A stretch of 64,000 bases of DNA, from positions 1-64,000 of the forward strand of contig NZ_LMAK01000030.1 in NCBI RefSeq assembly GCF_001439665.1, read 5' to 3'. A program made the position numbers and the translations under genes. This DNA comes from Formosa algae. GTDB lineage: Bacteria > Bacteroidota > Bacteroidia > Flavobacteriales > Flavobacteriaceae. Positions 54,434 through 63,172 of this stretch are shown here, piece after piece (within the stretch, counting starts at the first letter, position 1; each line of letters begins with the position of its first letter). The notes under the pieces were generated by a model. The model ran no database searches. It was not told where the DNA came from and worked only from the letters and a program-made list of their open reading frames with translations.

Positions 54434-56464
54434 ATGTCTGAAGAAACAAAATCACTCAATTTTATTGAACATATTATAGAAAACGATTTAAAAACTGAAA
54501 TCTCTAAGGAAGATCTTAGGTTTCGTTTTCCACCAGAACCTAATGGGTATTTACACATTGGTCACACTAAAGCTATCGGAATTAGTTTTGGTTTAGGTGA
54601 ACGTTATAATGCGCCTGTAAACCTTCGTTTCGACGATACAAATCCAGCCAAAGAAGAGCAGGAATATGTAGACGCGATTAAAGAAGATGTCTCTTGGTTA
54701 GGCTACCAATGGGATAAGGAAGTGTATTCTTCAGATTATTTTCAGCAATTGTTCGATTGGGCTGTTCAACTTATTAAAGATGGAAAAGCATATGTCGATT
54801 CGCAATCGTCTGAAGCTATGGCCGAACAAAAAGGAACCCCAACACAACCTGGTGTAGATGGTCCGTTTAGAGATCGTACAGTTGAAGAAAACCTAGATTT
54901 ATTCAACCGTATGAAAGCGGGAGAATTTGATGAAGGTGAACATATTTTACGTGCTAAAATAGACATGCAACATGTAAACATGTTAATGCGTGATCCTATT
55001 ATTTACAGAATTTTAAAGAAATCGCATCACCGCACAGGCGATACTTGGTGTATTTACCCTATGTACGACTGGACGCATGGAGAAAGCGACTACATAGAAC
55101 AAGTTTCACATAGTTTATGTTCGTTAGAATTTAAACCTCATAGAGAACTTTACGATTGGTTTTTAGACCAGTTGGTGGTAGAAGATAAGTTACGCCCTAA
55201 ACAACGCGAATTTGCACGCTTAAACTTAAGTTATACTATTATGAGTAAACGTAAGTTGTTACAATTGGTAGAAGATGGTGTGGTTAATGGTTGGGACGAT
55301 CCGCGTATGCCTACCATTTCAGGTTTACGTCGTCGTGGTTATACGCCAACAGCTATTAGAAAATTTGTTGAAACCGTAGGAGTAGCTAAACGTGAAAATA
55401 TAATTGATGTTTCGCTTTTAGAATTTTGTATTCGAGAAGATTTAAACAAAACTGCTCCGCGTGTTATGGCCGTTTTAGATCCGGTAAAATTAGTGATTAC
55501 TAATTATCCAGAAGATAAAGAAGAATGGTTAGAAGCAGAAAATAATCAGGAGGATGACAGCGCTGGATTTAGACAAGTGCCATTTTCTCGTGAATTATAT
55601 ATTGAACGCGACGATTTTAAAGAAAGCGCAAATAGTAAATATTTCCGTTTAACTTTAGGAAAAGAAGTGCGTTTAAAAAATGCTTACATCATCAAAGGTG
55701 AAAGCGTTGTAAAAGATGAACATGGTAAGATTACAGAAATTCATGTAAGTTACGATCCAGATACTTTAAGTGGAAGTGGGACAGAAGCCAGTTTACGAAA
55801 AGTAAAAGGAACCTTACATTGGGTGTCTATAAAACATGCGGTTACAGCTGTAGTTAGAGAATACGACAGATTATTTATGGATGAATCTCCAGATAGTCAT
55901 GCCGATAAAAGTTTTATGGATTTTATAAATCCGGACTCTTTAAAATTAATCACAGCTTATGTAGAACCAAGTTTAACAGAAGCTAATGTAGGCGATCGTT
56001 TTCAGTTTCAACGTTTAGGGTATTTTAATGTGGATTACGATTCGACTCCAGAGAAATTAATTTTTAATAAAACAGTTGGTTTACGCGATTCTTGGGCGAA
56101 GGAAAAACCAAAACCTCAAGCGAATCAAAATCAAAATCAGAATCAGCCTAAATCTAATCAGCCTCAACGTAAAGCGATAGATGTGATACAGCAATTTGGT
56201 AAAAAATATACCAATTTACCAGACGCTAAACGTGAGAAAATTAAAGCTGATATTTTAGAATTAGCAGAAAAAGTATCTTACGACGAATTAGAGCCGTTAT
56301 TTGGAACGGCGGTTAAAAAAGTAGGTACACGTATCGCTGCGATGTTAACGTTGCAGGTATTGCTTAAAAATGGTTTAGAACGTAACGATGCGGTTAACGA
56401 ATTTATAGAAAAAGGATTAGCAGATGGTAACGCGCTTTTAGTTGCCGAAGCTTCCGTTTTATAA
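54434..56464 (+). CDS. glnS: Glutaminyl-tRNA synthetase with C-terminal extension
   Basis: GlnS charges tRNA-Gln directly. Seen are class I motifs HIGH (residues 41-44, PEPNGYLHIGHTKA) and SYTIMSKRKL, and the anticodon-binding beta barrels with DRFQFQRLGYF near 520. At 676 residues it exceeds the E. coli enzyme (about 554). After a Gln/Asn/Pro-rich linker (about 561-580) comes a ~96-residue helical domain resembling the appended tRNA-binding domains (YqeY-like) of some bacterial GlnRS. A perfect terminator follows. Confidence 0.95.
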   Translation: MSEETKSLNFIEHIIENDLKTEISKEDLRFRFPPEPNGYLHIGHTKAIGISFGLGERYNAPVNLRFDDTNPAKEEQEYVDAIKEDVSWLGYQWDKEVYSSDYFQQLFDWAVQLIKDGKAYVDSQSSEAMAEQKGTPTQPGVDGPFRDRTVEENLDLFNRMKAGEFDEGEHILRAKIDMQHVNMLMRDPIIYRILKKSHHRTGDTWCIYPMYDWTHGESDYIEQVSHSLCSLEFKPHRELYDWFLDQLVVEDKLRPKQREFARLNLSYTIMSKRKLLQLVEDGVVNGWDDPRMPTISGLRRRGYTPTAIRKFVETVGVAKRENIIDVSLLEFCIREDLNKTAPRVMAVLDPVKLVITNYPEDKEEWLEAENNQEDDSAGFRQVPFSRELYIERDDFKESANSKYFRLTLGKEVRLKNAYIIKGESVVKDEHGKITEIHVSYDPDTLSGSGTEASLRKVKGTLHWVSIKHAVTAVVREYDRLFMDESPDSHADKSFMDFINPDSLKLITAYVEPSLTEANVGDRFQFQRLGYFNVDYDSTPEKLIFNKTVGLRDSWAKEKPKPQANQNQNQNQPKSNQPQRKAIDVIQQFGKKYTNLPDAKREKIKADILELAEKVSYDELEPLFGTAVKKVGTRIAAMLTLQVLLKNGLERNDAVNEFIEKGLADGNALLVAEASVL

Positions 56465-56483
56465 TCAAAATATAACAGTATTT

Positions 56484-56520
56484 AAAGCCTTGAAATTGTT
56501 TTATTTCAAGGCTTTTTTGT
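56484..56520 (+). terminator. Terminator after glnS
   Basis: A perfect 13-bp stem (56484-56496 with 56503-56515) is followed by a T run. Confidence 0.85.
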
Positions 56521-56575
56521 TTCAAAAAATTAGAAATCAGTGTACCAAATTTTAAGCTATTTAATGGATTCTAAG

Positions 56576-56583
56576 TATTTTTG
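56576..56583 (+). promoter_or_regulatory. -7 box TATTTTTG of the lipoate ligase gene
   Basis: This TAnnTTTG match lies 26 bases upstream of the ATG at 56610. Confidence 0.5.
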
Positions 56584-56609
56584 TATAACAACTTTTTTAA
56601 TTTTACAGT

Positions 56610-57632
56610 ATGGTTTTTATAGATAATGAAGGCGTTACAGATCCGCATTTAAATTTAGCATTAGAAGAATATGCTTTAAGACATTTCGATGCTAATACAG
56701 ATTATTTATTGTTTTACATTAATGAACCTTCAATAATTATTGGTAGAAATCAGAACACTTTAGAAGAAATTAATCAAGAGTATATTTCAGAAAAAGGCAT
56801 TCATGTGGTGCGCCGTATAAGTGGAGGAGGAGCTGTTTATCATGATTTAGGAAATCTAAATTTTAGTTTTATTACCAATCACGATAATGCGAGTATGCAT
56901 AATTTTAAAAAGTTTACTGCACCAGTAATTGAAGTGTTGAAAAATTTTGGAGTTGAAGCCGAACTTATTGGTAGAAATGATATTCTAATCGATGGAAAAA
57001 AAGTATCTGGAACTGCCCAATTTACTACCGGTAAACGCATGTTTAGTCATGGAACGTTGTTGTTGAGTACCGACCTAAATGAAGTGGCTAATGCGTTACA
57101 AGTTAAGATGAGTAAAATTCAGTCTAAAGGTCATAAATCTGTGAGAAGTCGTGTGGCGAATATCAGTGATTTTTTAGGAGAACCCTTGACTATCAATGCG
57201 TTTAGAACGTTAATTATTGAAGGTTTATATGCTAATAATCCAGATTTTAAAACCTACGAATTTACTGATGAAGATCGCGAAGGTATCGCAAAATTAAAAG
57301 CAGAAAAGTATGACGATTGGAATTGGAATTACGGGCGCTCGCCTAAGTTTAATATTCAGCGCACGAAGCGTTTTCCAATTGGTGAAATAGATTTACGAAT
57401 TTTTGTTGAAAAAGGGCACATTGCTGAGTTTACCGTATTTGGAGATTTCTTTGGAAAAAATGCGGTTGACGAACTCTCAGCTGTGTTAATAGGTTTGCCC
57501 TATGAAGAAACAGCGATTAAAAATGCTTTAGAAAATATTGATCTTACAGAATATTTTGGAGCTATTGATAAAAATGAATTTTTAGCCATGATTTATGGTA
57601 ATGATGACATCGATTCTGAGGTTTCCGAATAA
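56610..57632 (+). CDS. lplA: Lipoate-protein ligase A
   Basis: LplA attaches lipoate to 2-oxoacid dehydrogenase E2 and GcvH domains using ATP. The 340-residue protein has RRISGGGAVYHDLGNLNFSF, the lipoate-AMP-binding signature, FGVEAELIGRNDILIDGKKVSG, and a C-terminal accessory domain, giving the full E. coli-like length. It lets the cell use scavenged lipoate. Confidence 0.94.
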   Translation: MVFIDNEGVTDPHLNLALEEYALRHFDANTDYLLFYINEPSIIIGRNQNTLEEINQEYISEKGIHVVRRISGGGAVYHDLGNLNFSFITNHDNASMHNFKKFTAPVIEVLKNFGVEAELIGRNDILIDGKKVSGTAQFTTGKRMFSHGTLLLSTDLNEVANALQVKMSKIQSKGHKSVRSRVANISDFLGEPLTINAFRTLIIEGLYANNPDFKTYEFTDEDREGIAKLKAEKYDDWNWNYGRSPKFNIQRTKRFPIGEIDLRIFVEKGHIAEFTVFGDFFGKNAVDELSAVLIGLPYEETAIKNALENIDLTEYFGAIDKNEFLAMIYGNDDIDSEVSE

Positions 57633-57736
57633 TTAAAAACTCATTAAAAATTACAATTCAATTTATTTAATAAATAGCTAGTTATATATATAATAGTTTG
57701 TTTTTTTGTACCTTATAATATCTATTTTAAAGTATT

Positions 57737-57949
57737 ATGAAAACACAAGAACAATTACTCAAAGACATTTCAGAAATCGTTTGGACTATAGAAAATGATT
57801 ATCCTGAAGTCTATCAATATCTTGATGAAAATCCGATAACAATTCCAAATTTTGAACATCCAGAAGTTACAGTAATAGAACTTGAAGAATATTTGGATAG
57901 CTTGAATGTTATTATTGAAAATTATAAAAAAGAACAACGTATAAAATAA
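57737..57949 (+). CDS. Small conserved-looking hypothetical protein
   Basis: This 70-residue acidic protein is mostly helical, with no signal peptide, Cys motif or membrane segment. Codon use and a clean terminator right after it support a real gene. I recognise no family. It stands alone between lplA and a convergent YbjQ gene. Confidence 0.7.
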   Translation: MKTQEQLLKDISEIVWTIENDYPEVYQYLDENPITIPNFEHPEVTVIELEEYLDSLNVIIENYKKEQRIK

Positions 57950-57965
57950 CTATACAAAACAAAAA

Positions 57966-58003
57966 ACTCCTGATTCTAATTTTAGAATCAGGAGTTTTTT
58001 TTA
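57966..58003. terminator. Terminator between the 70-residue gene and the YbjQ gene
   Basis: A perfect 13-bp stem (57966-57978 with 57983-57995), extended by flanking A and T runs, works in either direction. The T run is longer on the plus strand. Confidence 0.85.
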
Positions 58004-58024
58004 TAATTAAAAAAATAACTTTTA

Positions 58025-58342
58025 TTAGAATTTAACAGCGGTTCCAGAAGCAGTAACCATTAACATGCCACCATTAGGACCAACGGTTTCATAATCTAAA
58101 TCTACAGCAACAATACCATGAGCTCCTAATTCTTGTGCACGTTCTGTCATTTCTTTTAAAGCACTGTCTTTAGCTTCTCTTAAAACAGATTCATAAGAAC
58201 TAGAGCGTCCGCCAACAATATCACGAATTCCAGCAAAAAAGTCTTTTATAAAATTGGCACCAATTATAGTTTCTCCAGTAACAATACCTAAGTATTCAGT
58301 TATTTTTTTAGTTTCTAGAGTTGGTGTAGTTGTAACTATCAT
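58025..58342 (-). CDS. YbjQ/UPF0145 family protein
   Basis: This 105-residue protein has the family's GEAVxGANFxxDxFA-like start ([21 protein letters not shown]), the [19 protein letters not shown] helix and [15 protein letters not shown]. The fold is a pentameric beta/alpha ring. Some members are annotated as heavy-metal-binding, but the role is unsettled. It follows an SPFH gene by 15 bases, probably in one transcript. Confidence 0.88.
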   Translation of the reverse strand: MIVTTTPTLETKKITEYLGIVTGETIIGANFIKDFFAGIRDIVGGRSSSYESVLREAKDSALKEMTERAQELGAHGIVAVDLDYETVGPNGGMLMVTASGTAVKF

Positions 58343-58357
58343 GTTTATAAATTTAAA

Positions 58358-59287
58358 TTATTCTAATTCTTTGGGTTTATTTTTAGCTTCTTTCATAGCT
58401 TCACCTATCTGATTACTAGCTACAAAACTTGCCACCATATCATTTAACATATTACTTCCTGCTTGAGGCGAGTTTGGTAATAAAATTAAGTTACTATTCG
58501 TTTCTTCACCTAAAGATTGTAATGTATCGTAATGTTGTGTCACTACAATTAAGGCAGAGGCTTCTTGAGAATTAATACCTACACGATTTAATACTTCTAC
58601 AGATTCCTCCAAACCACGAGCAATTTCTCGACGTTGGTCTGCAATACCTTGACCTTGTAAACGCTTACTTTCTGCTTCGGCTTTTGCTTTTTCAACAATT
58701 AAAATACGTTGTGCATCTCCTTCAAACTGTGCTGCTATTTTTTCACGTTCAGAAGCATTAATACGGTTCATTGCTGCTTTTACTTGAGCATCTGGATCGA
58801 TATCTGTAACAAGAGTTTTTATAATATCGTAACCATAGTCAGACATTGCATCGTTAAGTTCCATTTTTACTGCGATTGCAATATCATCTTTTTTAACAAA
58901 GACATCATCTAACTTCATTTTCGGAACTTCTGCACGAACCACATCAAATACATAAGAGGTAATTTGGTCGTGAGCATAATCTAATTTATAAAAAGCATCA
59001 TATACTTTTTCTTGAATGACTTTAAACTGTACAGATATTTTTAAACGAACAAATACATCATCTTTCGTTTTGGTTTCGACAATAACATCTAATTGCTGAA
59101 TTTTTAAACTCATTCGGCCAGCAATACGATCTATAAATGGAATTTTCATTTGTAAACCAGAATGGCGAATACTTCTAAATTTTCCAAAGCGCTCTATAAT
59201 GGCTGCTGTTTGTTGCTTTACTGTAAAAAAAGAAAGGAACAAAACCACCAGAATTAAGAATACAAATGGGATAAATAATACGGACAT
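58358..59287 (-). CDS. SPFH/Band 7 domain protein (stomatin-like)
   Basis: This 309-residue protein has an N-terminal membrane anchor (about 3-22) followed by the Band 7 domain (VKQQTAAIIERFGKFRSIRH, then RMSLKIQQLDVIVETKTKDD) and a long helical, alanine/glutamate-rich region that forms the oligomeric cage. It organises membrane microdomains, often with a protease partner. Neither NfeD nor FtsH is adjacent; the downstream gene is YbjQ. Confidence 0.92.
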   Translation of the reverse strand: MSVLFIPFVFLILVVLFLSFFTVKQQTAAIIERFGKFRSIRHSGLQMKIPFIDRIAGRMSLKIQQLDVIVETKTKDDVFVRLKISVQFKVIQEKVYDAFYKLDYAHDQITSYVFDVVRAEVPKMKLDDVFVKKDDIAIAVKMELNDAMSDYGYDIIKTLVTDIDPDAQVKAAMNRINASEREKIAAQFEGDAQRILIVEKAKAEAESKRLQGQGIADQRREIARGLEESVEVLNRVGINSQEASALIVVTQHYDTLQSLGEETNSNLILLPNSPQAGSNMLNDMVASFVASNQIGEAMKEAKNKPKELE

Positions 59288-59590
59288 AGTTTTATTTTTA
59301 ATAGTTAGTAAATTCTGATACTAAATTTAGTCTATTATTTTGATTCGGTTTAATAATACCAATCAAAACTAATTTAGTTTACAAATATGTATATAAAACC
59401 CTTTAAAATGTTACACAATTATTTAGGTTTTATAATTTTTTAAATATGAAATGCATATTTCTTAGACAAAATACATTCACAATTTTCATTCACCCTATAA
59501 AATTTTCAATTCAACGTTTTAAAACCTACTATCAAAAGTAATAGTTGGTAAAATAATATATTTGGTGTGCTATTACTCAAACCTACAATT
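59288..59590. other. Divergent intergenic region, SPFH and metallopeptidase promoters
   Basis: There is no gene here. It holds a minus-strand TAnnTTTG box (CAAAACTA at 59364-59371) that may serve the SPFH gene and a plus-strand box, TATATTTG at 59557-59564, for the metallopeptidase. The rest is plain AT-rich sequence. Confidence 0.55.
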
Positions 59591-61405
59591 ATGATTCACA
59601 GATTATTACCTATTCTTGGTGTAGTAATTTTGTTCACCCAAATTACCTACTCACAAAATCAAAAAGAAGTTGTTGCCACGTCTTGGTTACATTCTAATTT
59701 TTCGACTTTAAGATCTCAAAATACTTTCGACTTAAAAAAAGATTTTGCTCAAGTTGGAACTTCTGGTGAAACATTTAGATTTGGACAATATGTAAACGAT
59801 GTGCCTGTTTTAAATGCTACAGTCGCAGTGCATGTATCTCCTAATAATGAAGTGACTTATAATTCTGGCGAATTTGATACTGCTATTACTATAATAAATA
59901 CCACTCCAAAAATAACTTCAGATCAGGCTGTGTATTTGGCAGCAAAATCTTTAGGTATAGATGGTACAATTACTCAAAAAGAATCTAAACTTTATATTTA
60001 TAACAACAGTGGTGTTACACAATTAGTGTATCGTGTGACTACAAATTCTAAAACGCTTGACGGTTTCTGGGAAACTTTAATTAATGCTAAAACGTCTGAA
60101 ATAATTAGTCAAACAGATATTGCACATTATTATCACGGTCACGATCATGGACATGAAACTATAAATGAAAAAACTGAAGAATCTACTGTAGAAGCAAAAG
60201 GAAAGATTTTTAATCCAGATCCTTTATCTGTAACAGGAGAAGTTTATGGTGGTTATTTTATGGATAACGACGATGTTACCAATGCTTATTTAAATAGTGC
60301 TAGAGCAGATGTTACTTTTAATGTGGTAAAAAGTGAGGCTGGGAAGTATCAATTGAAGAGTGAATATTTAGAAATTAAAGACATACAAGATCCTGAAACT
60401 GGTTTATTCGAACAAGATTCTCCAGTATTTAATTTTACTAGAGAAGAAGATGGTTTTGAAGCTGTAAATGCATATTATCATATAAATATGAACATGCGTT
60501 ATATTAATGAAACTTTAGGTATCGCATTAAAATCTATGTATAACGACGGGGTGATTTATTATGATCCGCATGCGTTTAATGGTGCAGATAATTCTTCTTA
60601 CGGTGGTGGTGTGTTAAAGTATGGTACCGGTGGTGTAGATGATGCCGAAGATGCAGATGTAATTGTACATGAATTAGGGCATGGTATTCACGAATGGTTA
60701 ATACAAAGTAGTATTTCTCAGGTAGAAGGATTAAGCGAAGGTTTTGGTGATTATTGGGCACAATCCTACAGCAGAGGTTTAGAACGTTACAACAGTTCTA
60801 GATCGAGTTCTACTTATAACGATTTATTTAAATGGGACGGACATAATGAATTTTGGAGTGGCCGCGTTACAGATTATGATGTGCAATATCCGGAAGGATT
60901 AGTAAATAAAATTCATACAGACGGACAAATTTTTGCATCTACCTTAATGCAAGTTTGGGAATATTTAGGAAAAGAAACAACAGATAAAATAGTATTAGAA
61001 GGTATGTCTATGACAAGTTCTAAATCTAATCAAGCTGAAGCTATTGCAGCAATTCGTCAGGCAGCTGTAGATATGAGTTTAGGATGTGAAGATATAGCGT
61101 ATATAACTACTATTTTTAATACTAGAGGTTATGGGGTAGAAGCTTATGATTGTTCTCGATTAAGTGTAGATGATACAGCTATTTCTAACATTAAAATTTA
61201 TCCAAACCCAGCATCAAGTGTTATTAATTTTAAAAACATTACTAGCGATCATCAAATTACAATTTATAATATGATGGGTCAAAAAGTATTACATTCTACA
61301 ATAACTCAAGCTAATAATTCTGTAAATGTTTCAGCTTTATCTAAAGGTATGTACATGATTTCGTTTAAAGATTATAAAACAAACTTTAAGTTTATTAAGC
61401 AATAG
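59591..61405 (+). CDS. Secreted fungalysin/M36-like metallopeptidase with T9SS sorting tail
   Basis: I choose the ATG at 59591, which gives a clean signal peptide (MIHRLLPILGVVILFTQITYS); a GTG at 59567 would fall just 2 bases after the promoter box. The 604-residue protein has an FTP-type inhibitory propeptide (about 50-180), zinc site HELGHGIHEW with the third ligand in EGLSEGFGDYW, and a C-terminal Por/T9SS sorting domain (IYPNPASSVINF ... GMYMISF). It is exported through type IX secretion and matured by propeptide removal to digest extracellular protein. Confidence 0.92.
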   Translation: MIHRLLPILGVVILFTQITYSQNQKEVVATSWLHSNFSTLRSQNTFDLKKDFAQVGTSGETFRFGQYVNDVPVLNATVAVHVSPNNEVTYNSGEFDTAITIINTTPKITSDQAVYLAAKSLGIDGTITQKESKLYIYNNSGVTQLVYRVTTNSKTLDGFWETLINAKTSEIISQTDIAHYYHGHDHGHETINEKTEESTVEAKGKIFNPDPLSVTGEVYGGYFMDNDDVTNAYLNSARADVTFNVVKSEAGKYQLKSEYLEIKDIQDPETGLFEQDSPVFNFTREEDGFEAVNAYYHINMNMRYINETLGIALKSMYNDGVIYYDPHAFNGADNSSYGGGVLKYGTGGVDDAEDADVIVHELGHGIHEWLIQSSISQVEGLSEGFGDYWAQSYSRGLERYNSSRSSSTYNDLFKWDGHNEFWSGRVTDYDVQYPEGLVNKIHTDGQIFASTLMQVWEYLGKETTDKIVLEGMSMTSSKSNQAEAIAAIRQAAVDMSLGCEDIAYITTIFNTRGYGVEAYDCSRLSVDDTAISNIKIYPNPASSVINFKNITSDHQITIYNMMGQKVLHSTITQANNSVNVSALSKGMYMISFKDYKTNFKFIKQ

Positions 61406-61425
61406 ATATTTAAAATTTAGACTAT

Positions 61426-61456
61426 AAAAAAAGCGCGTTATAAACGCGCTTTTTTT
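61426..61456. terminator. Bidirectional terminator between the metallopeptidase and gltX
   Basis: A perfect 14-bp stem (61426-61439 with 61443-61456) with a GCGCG core and A/T runs on both sides serves both convergent genes. Confidence 0.9.
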
Positions 61457-61496
61457 ATTTGATATAATTAGTACTTCTAACCGCTTTAGAGGCATA

Positions 61497-63008
61497 TTAT
61501 ATTTCAGAAGTTAGTTGTTCTATACGTTGTATAGATTCTTGTTTTCCTATCATAAACATAATTTCAAAAACATCTGGACCTTGTAAAGCACCAACTAAAG
61601 CTAATCGTAAAGGCATCATGACTTTTCCGAATCCGATTTCTTTAGAAGTAATCCAACCTTTAATATCGTTTTGAAGCGCTTCAGTAGTATAATCTTCAAC
61701 ATTGTTAATAAGGGTTACTAATTCACTTAAAAGCGCTTTAGTGTCGTCTTTAACTGCTTTTTTATAAGCTTTAGCATCATATGTTTTAGGCGATTGAAAA
61801 AAGAAATGACTCAAGTCCCATAAATCTGAAATAAATGTGGCACGTTCTTTAATTAAATTCACTGCCATACCAATGTAATTTACATCAATGTCTTTTAATT
61901 CGTCACGATCTGTTTTAAAAGCTTCAGCAAGTTCGTCGTTATTTTGTTCTTGCATATAATGGTGATTAAACCATTTAATTTTGTCCGGATCAAAACGTGC
62001 TCCAGCTTTATGTACGCGTTCAATATCAAAAGCTTCAACAAGAGCCTCTAAATTAAATAATTCTTGTTCAGTTCCAGGATTCCATCCTAAAAAGGCTAAG
62101 AAATTAATTACAGCTTCAGAGAAATATCCATCTTCTTTGTATCCACGTGAAACATCATTAGTTTTTGGATCAATCCATTCTAAAGGAAAAACAGGGAATC
62201 CTAATTTATCGCCATCACGTTTACTTAATTTTCCTTTACCTGTAGGTTTTAAAATTAGTGGTAAATGTGCAAATTCTGGCGCATCCCATCCAAAAGCTTT
62301 GTATAATTGATAGTGCAAGGCTAGGGAAGGTAACCATTCTTCACCACGAATAACATGTGTAATTTCCATTAAATGGTCGTCTACAATATTCGCTAGGTGA
62401 TAGGTTGGCATGCCATCACTTTTAAATAACACTTTATCATCTAAAATATTCGTGTCTATTTTAATATGCCCACGAACCATGTCTTTTAAATGTAAAGTTT
62501 CATCCTGTGGCGATTTAAAACGTATAACGTAATCTTCTCCAGCTTCTATTCGTTTTTGAACGTCTTCAGGAGAAAGTGATAATGAGTTTGTAAGTTTTAA
62601 ACGATTATGCCAATTGTAAATAAACGTTTTTCCGTTTTGTTCGTGCTCTGTTCTATGTGTATCTAAAGCTTCAGCTGTATCGAAAGCATAATAGGCATTA
62701 TTAGTCGCTATTAATTCTTCGGCATATGCTTTATATAAATCTTTACGTTCACTTTGTCTGTACGGACCAAATTTTTCGTTTTTACCTGGACCTTCATCAA
62801 AAGGAATATTACACCAATTTAATGCATCAATTATATAATTTTCGGCACCTTCTACATATCTGTTTTGATCGGTATCTTCAATACGTAAAACAAAAGTTCC
62901 GTTATGTTTTTTAGCAAATAAATAGTTGAATAAAGCAGTACGAACACCACCTATGTGAAGCGGTCCTGTTGGGCTTGGTGCAAAACGCACACGAACATTT
63001 TTAGTCAT
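61497..63008 (-). CDS. gltX: Glutamyl-tRNA synthetase
   Basis: GltX charges tRNA-Glu. The 503-residue protein has the class I motif PSPTGPLHIGG (residues 11-21), RIEDTDQNRY, the HVIRGEEWLPS segment, GKLSKRDG in place of KMSKS, and a C-terminal helical anticodon domain. With glnS present in the same window, tRNA-Gln need not be made through misacylation by this enzyme. Confidence 0.96.
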   Translation of the reverse strand: MTKNVRVRFAPSPTGPLHIGGVRTALFNYLFAKKHNGTFVLRIEDTDQNRYVEGAENYIIDALNWCNIPFDEGPGKNEKFGPYRQSERKDLYKAYAEELIATNNAYYAFDTAEALDTHRTEHEQNGKTFIYNWHNRLKLTNSLSLSPEDVQKRIEAGEDYVIRFKSPQDETLHLKDMVRGHIKIDTNILDDKVLFKSDGMPTYHLANIVDDHLMEITHVIRGEEWLPSLALHYQLYKAFGWDAPEFAHLPLILKPTGKGKLSKRDGDKLGFPVFPLEWIDPKTNDVSRGYKEDGYFSEAVINFLAFLGWNPGTEQELFNLEALVEAFDIERVHKAGARFDPDKIKWFNHHYMQEQNNDELAEAFKTDRDELKDIDVNYIGMAVNLIKERATFISDLWDLSHFFFQSPKTYDAKAYKKAVKDDTKALLSELVTLINNVEDYTTEALQNDIKGWITSKEIGFGKVMMPLRLALVGALQGPDVFEIMFMIGKQESIQRIEQLTSEI

Positions 63009-63027
63009 GTTTTTTTATTTAAGAGTG

Positions 63028-63035
63028 CAAAGATA
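63028..63035 (-). promoter_or_regulatory. -7 box TATCTTTG of gltX
   Basis: CAAAGATA on the plus strand reads TAnnTTTG on the minus strand, 19 bases upstream of the gltX ATG. Confidence 0.55.
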
Positions 63036-63172
63036 CTGTGATATGTGTAAAGATGAAAGCTTTAACAAAAGAGATAATCATTTTATAAATTTCATTTTAA
63101 CAGAATGTTACAGTATTAGGCTATTACAGCTAAAATTATTATTGTAGATTAGTAAGTTAAATACAGCATAGA

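Noticed and set aside
60576-60761. Histidine-rich ORF on the minus strand inside the metallopeptidase gene
   Set aside because: It is antisense to the conserved zinc-site region, has no start context and reflects the opposite-strand composition.
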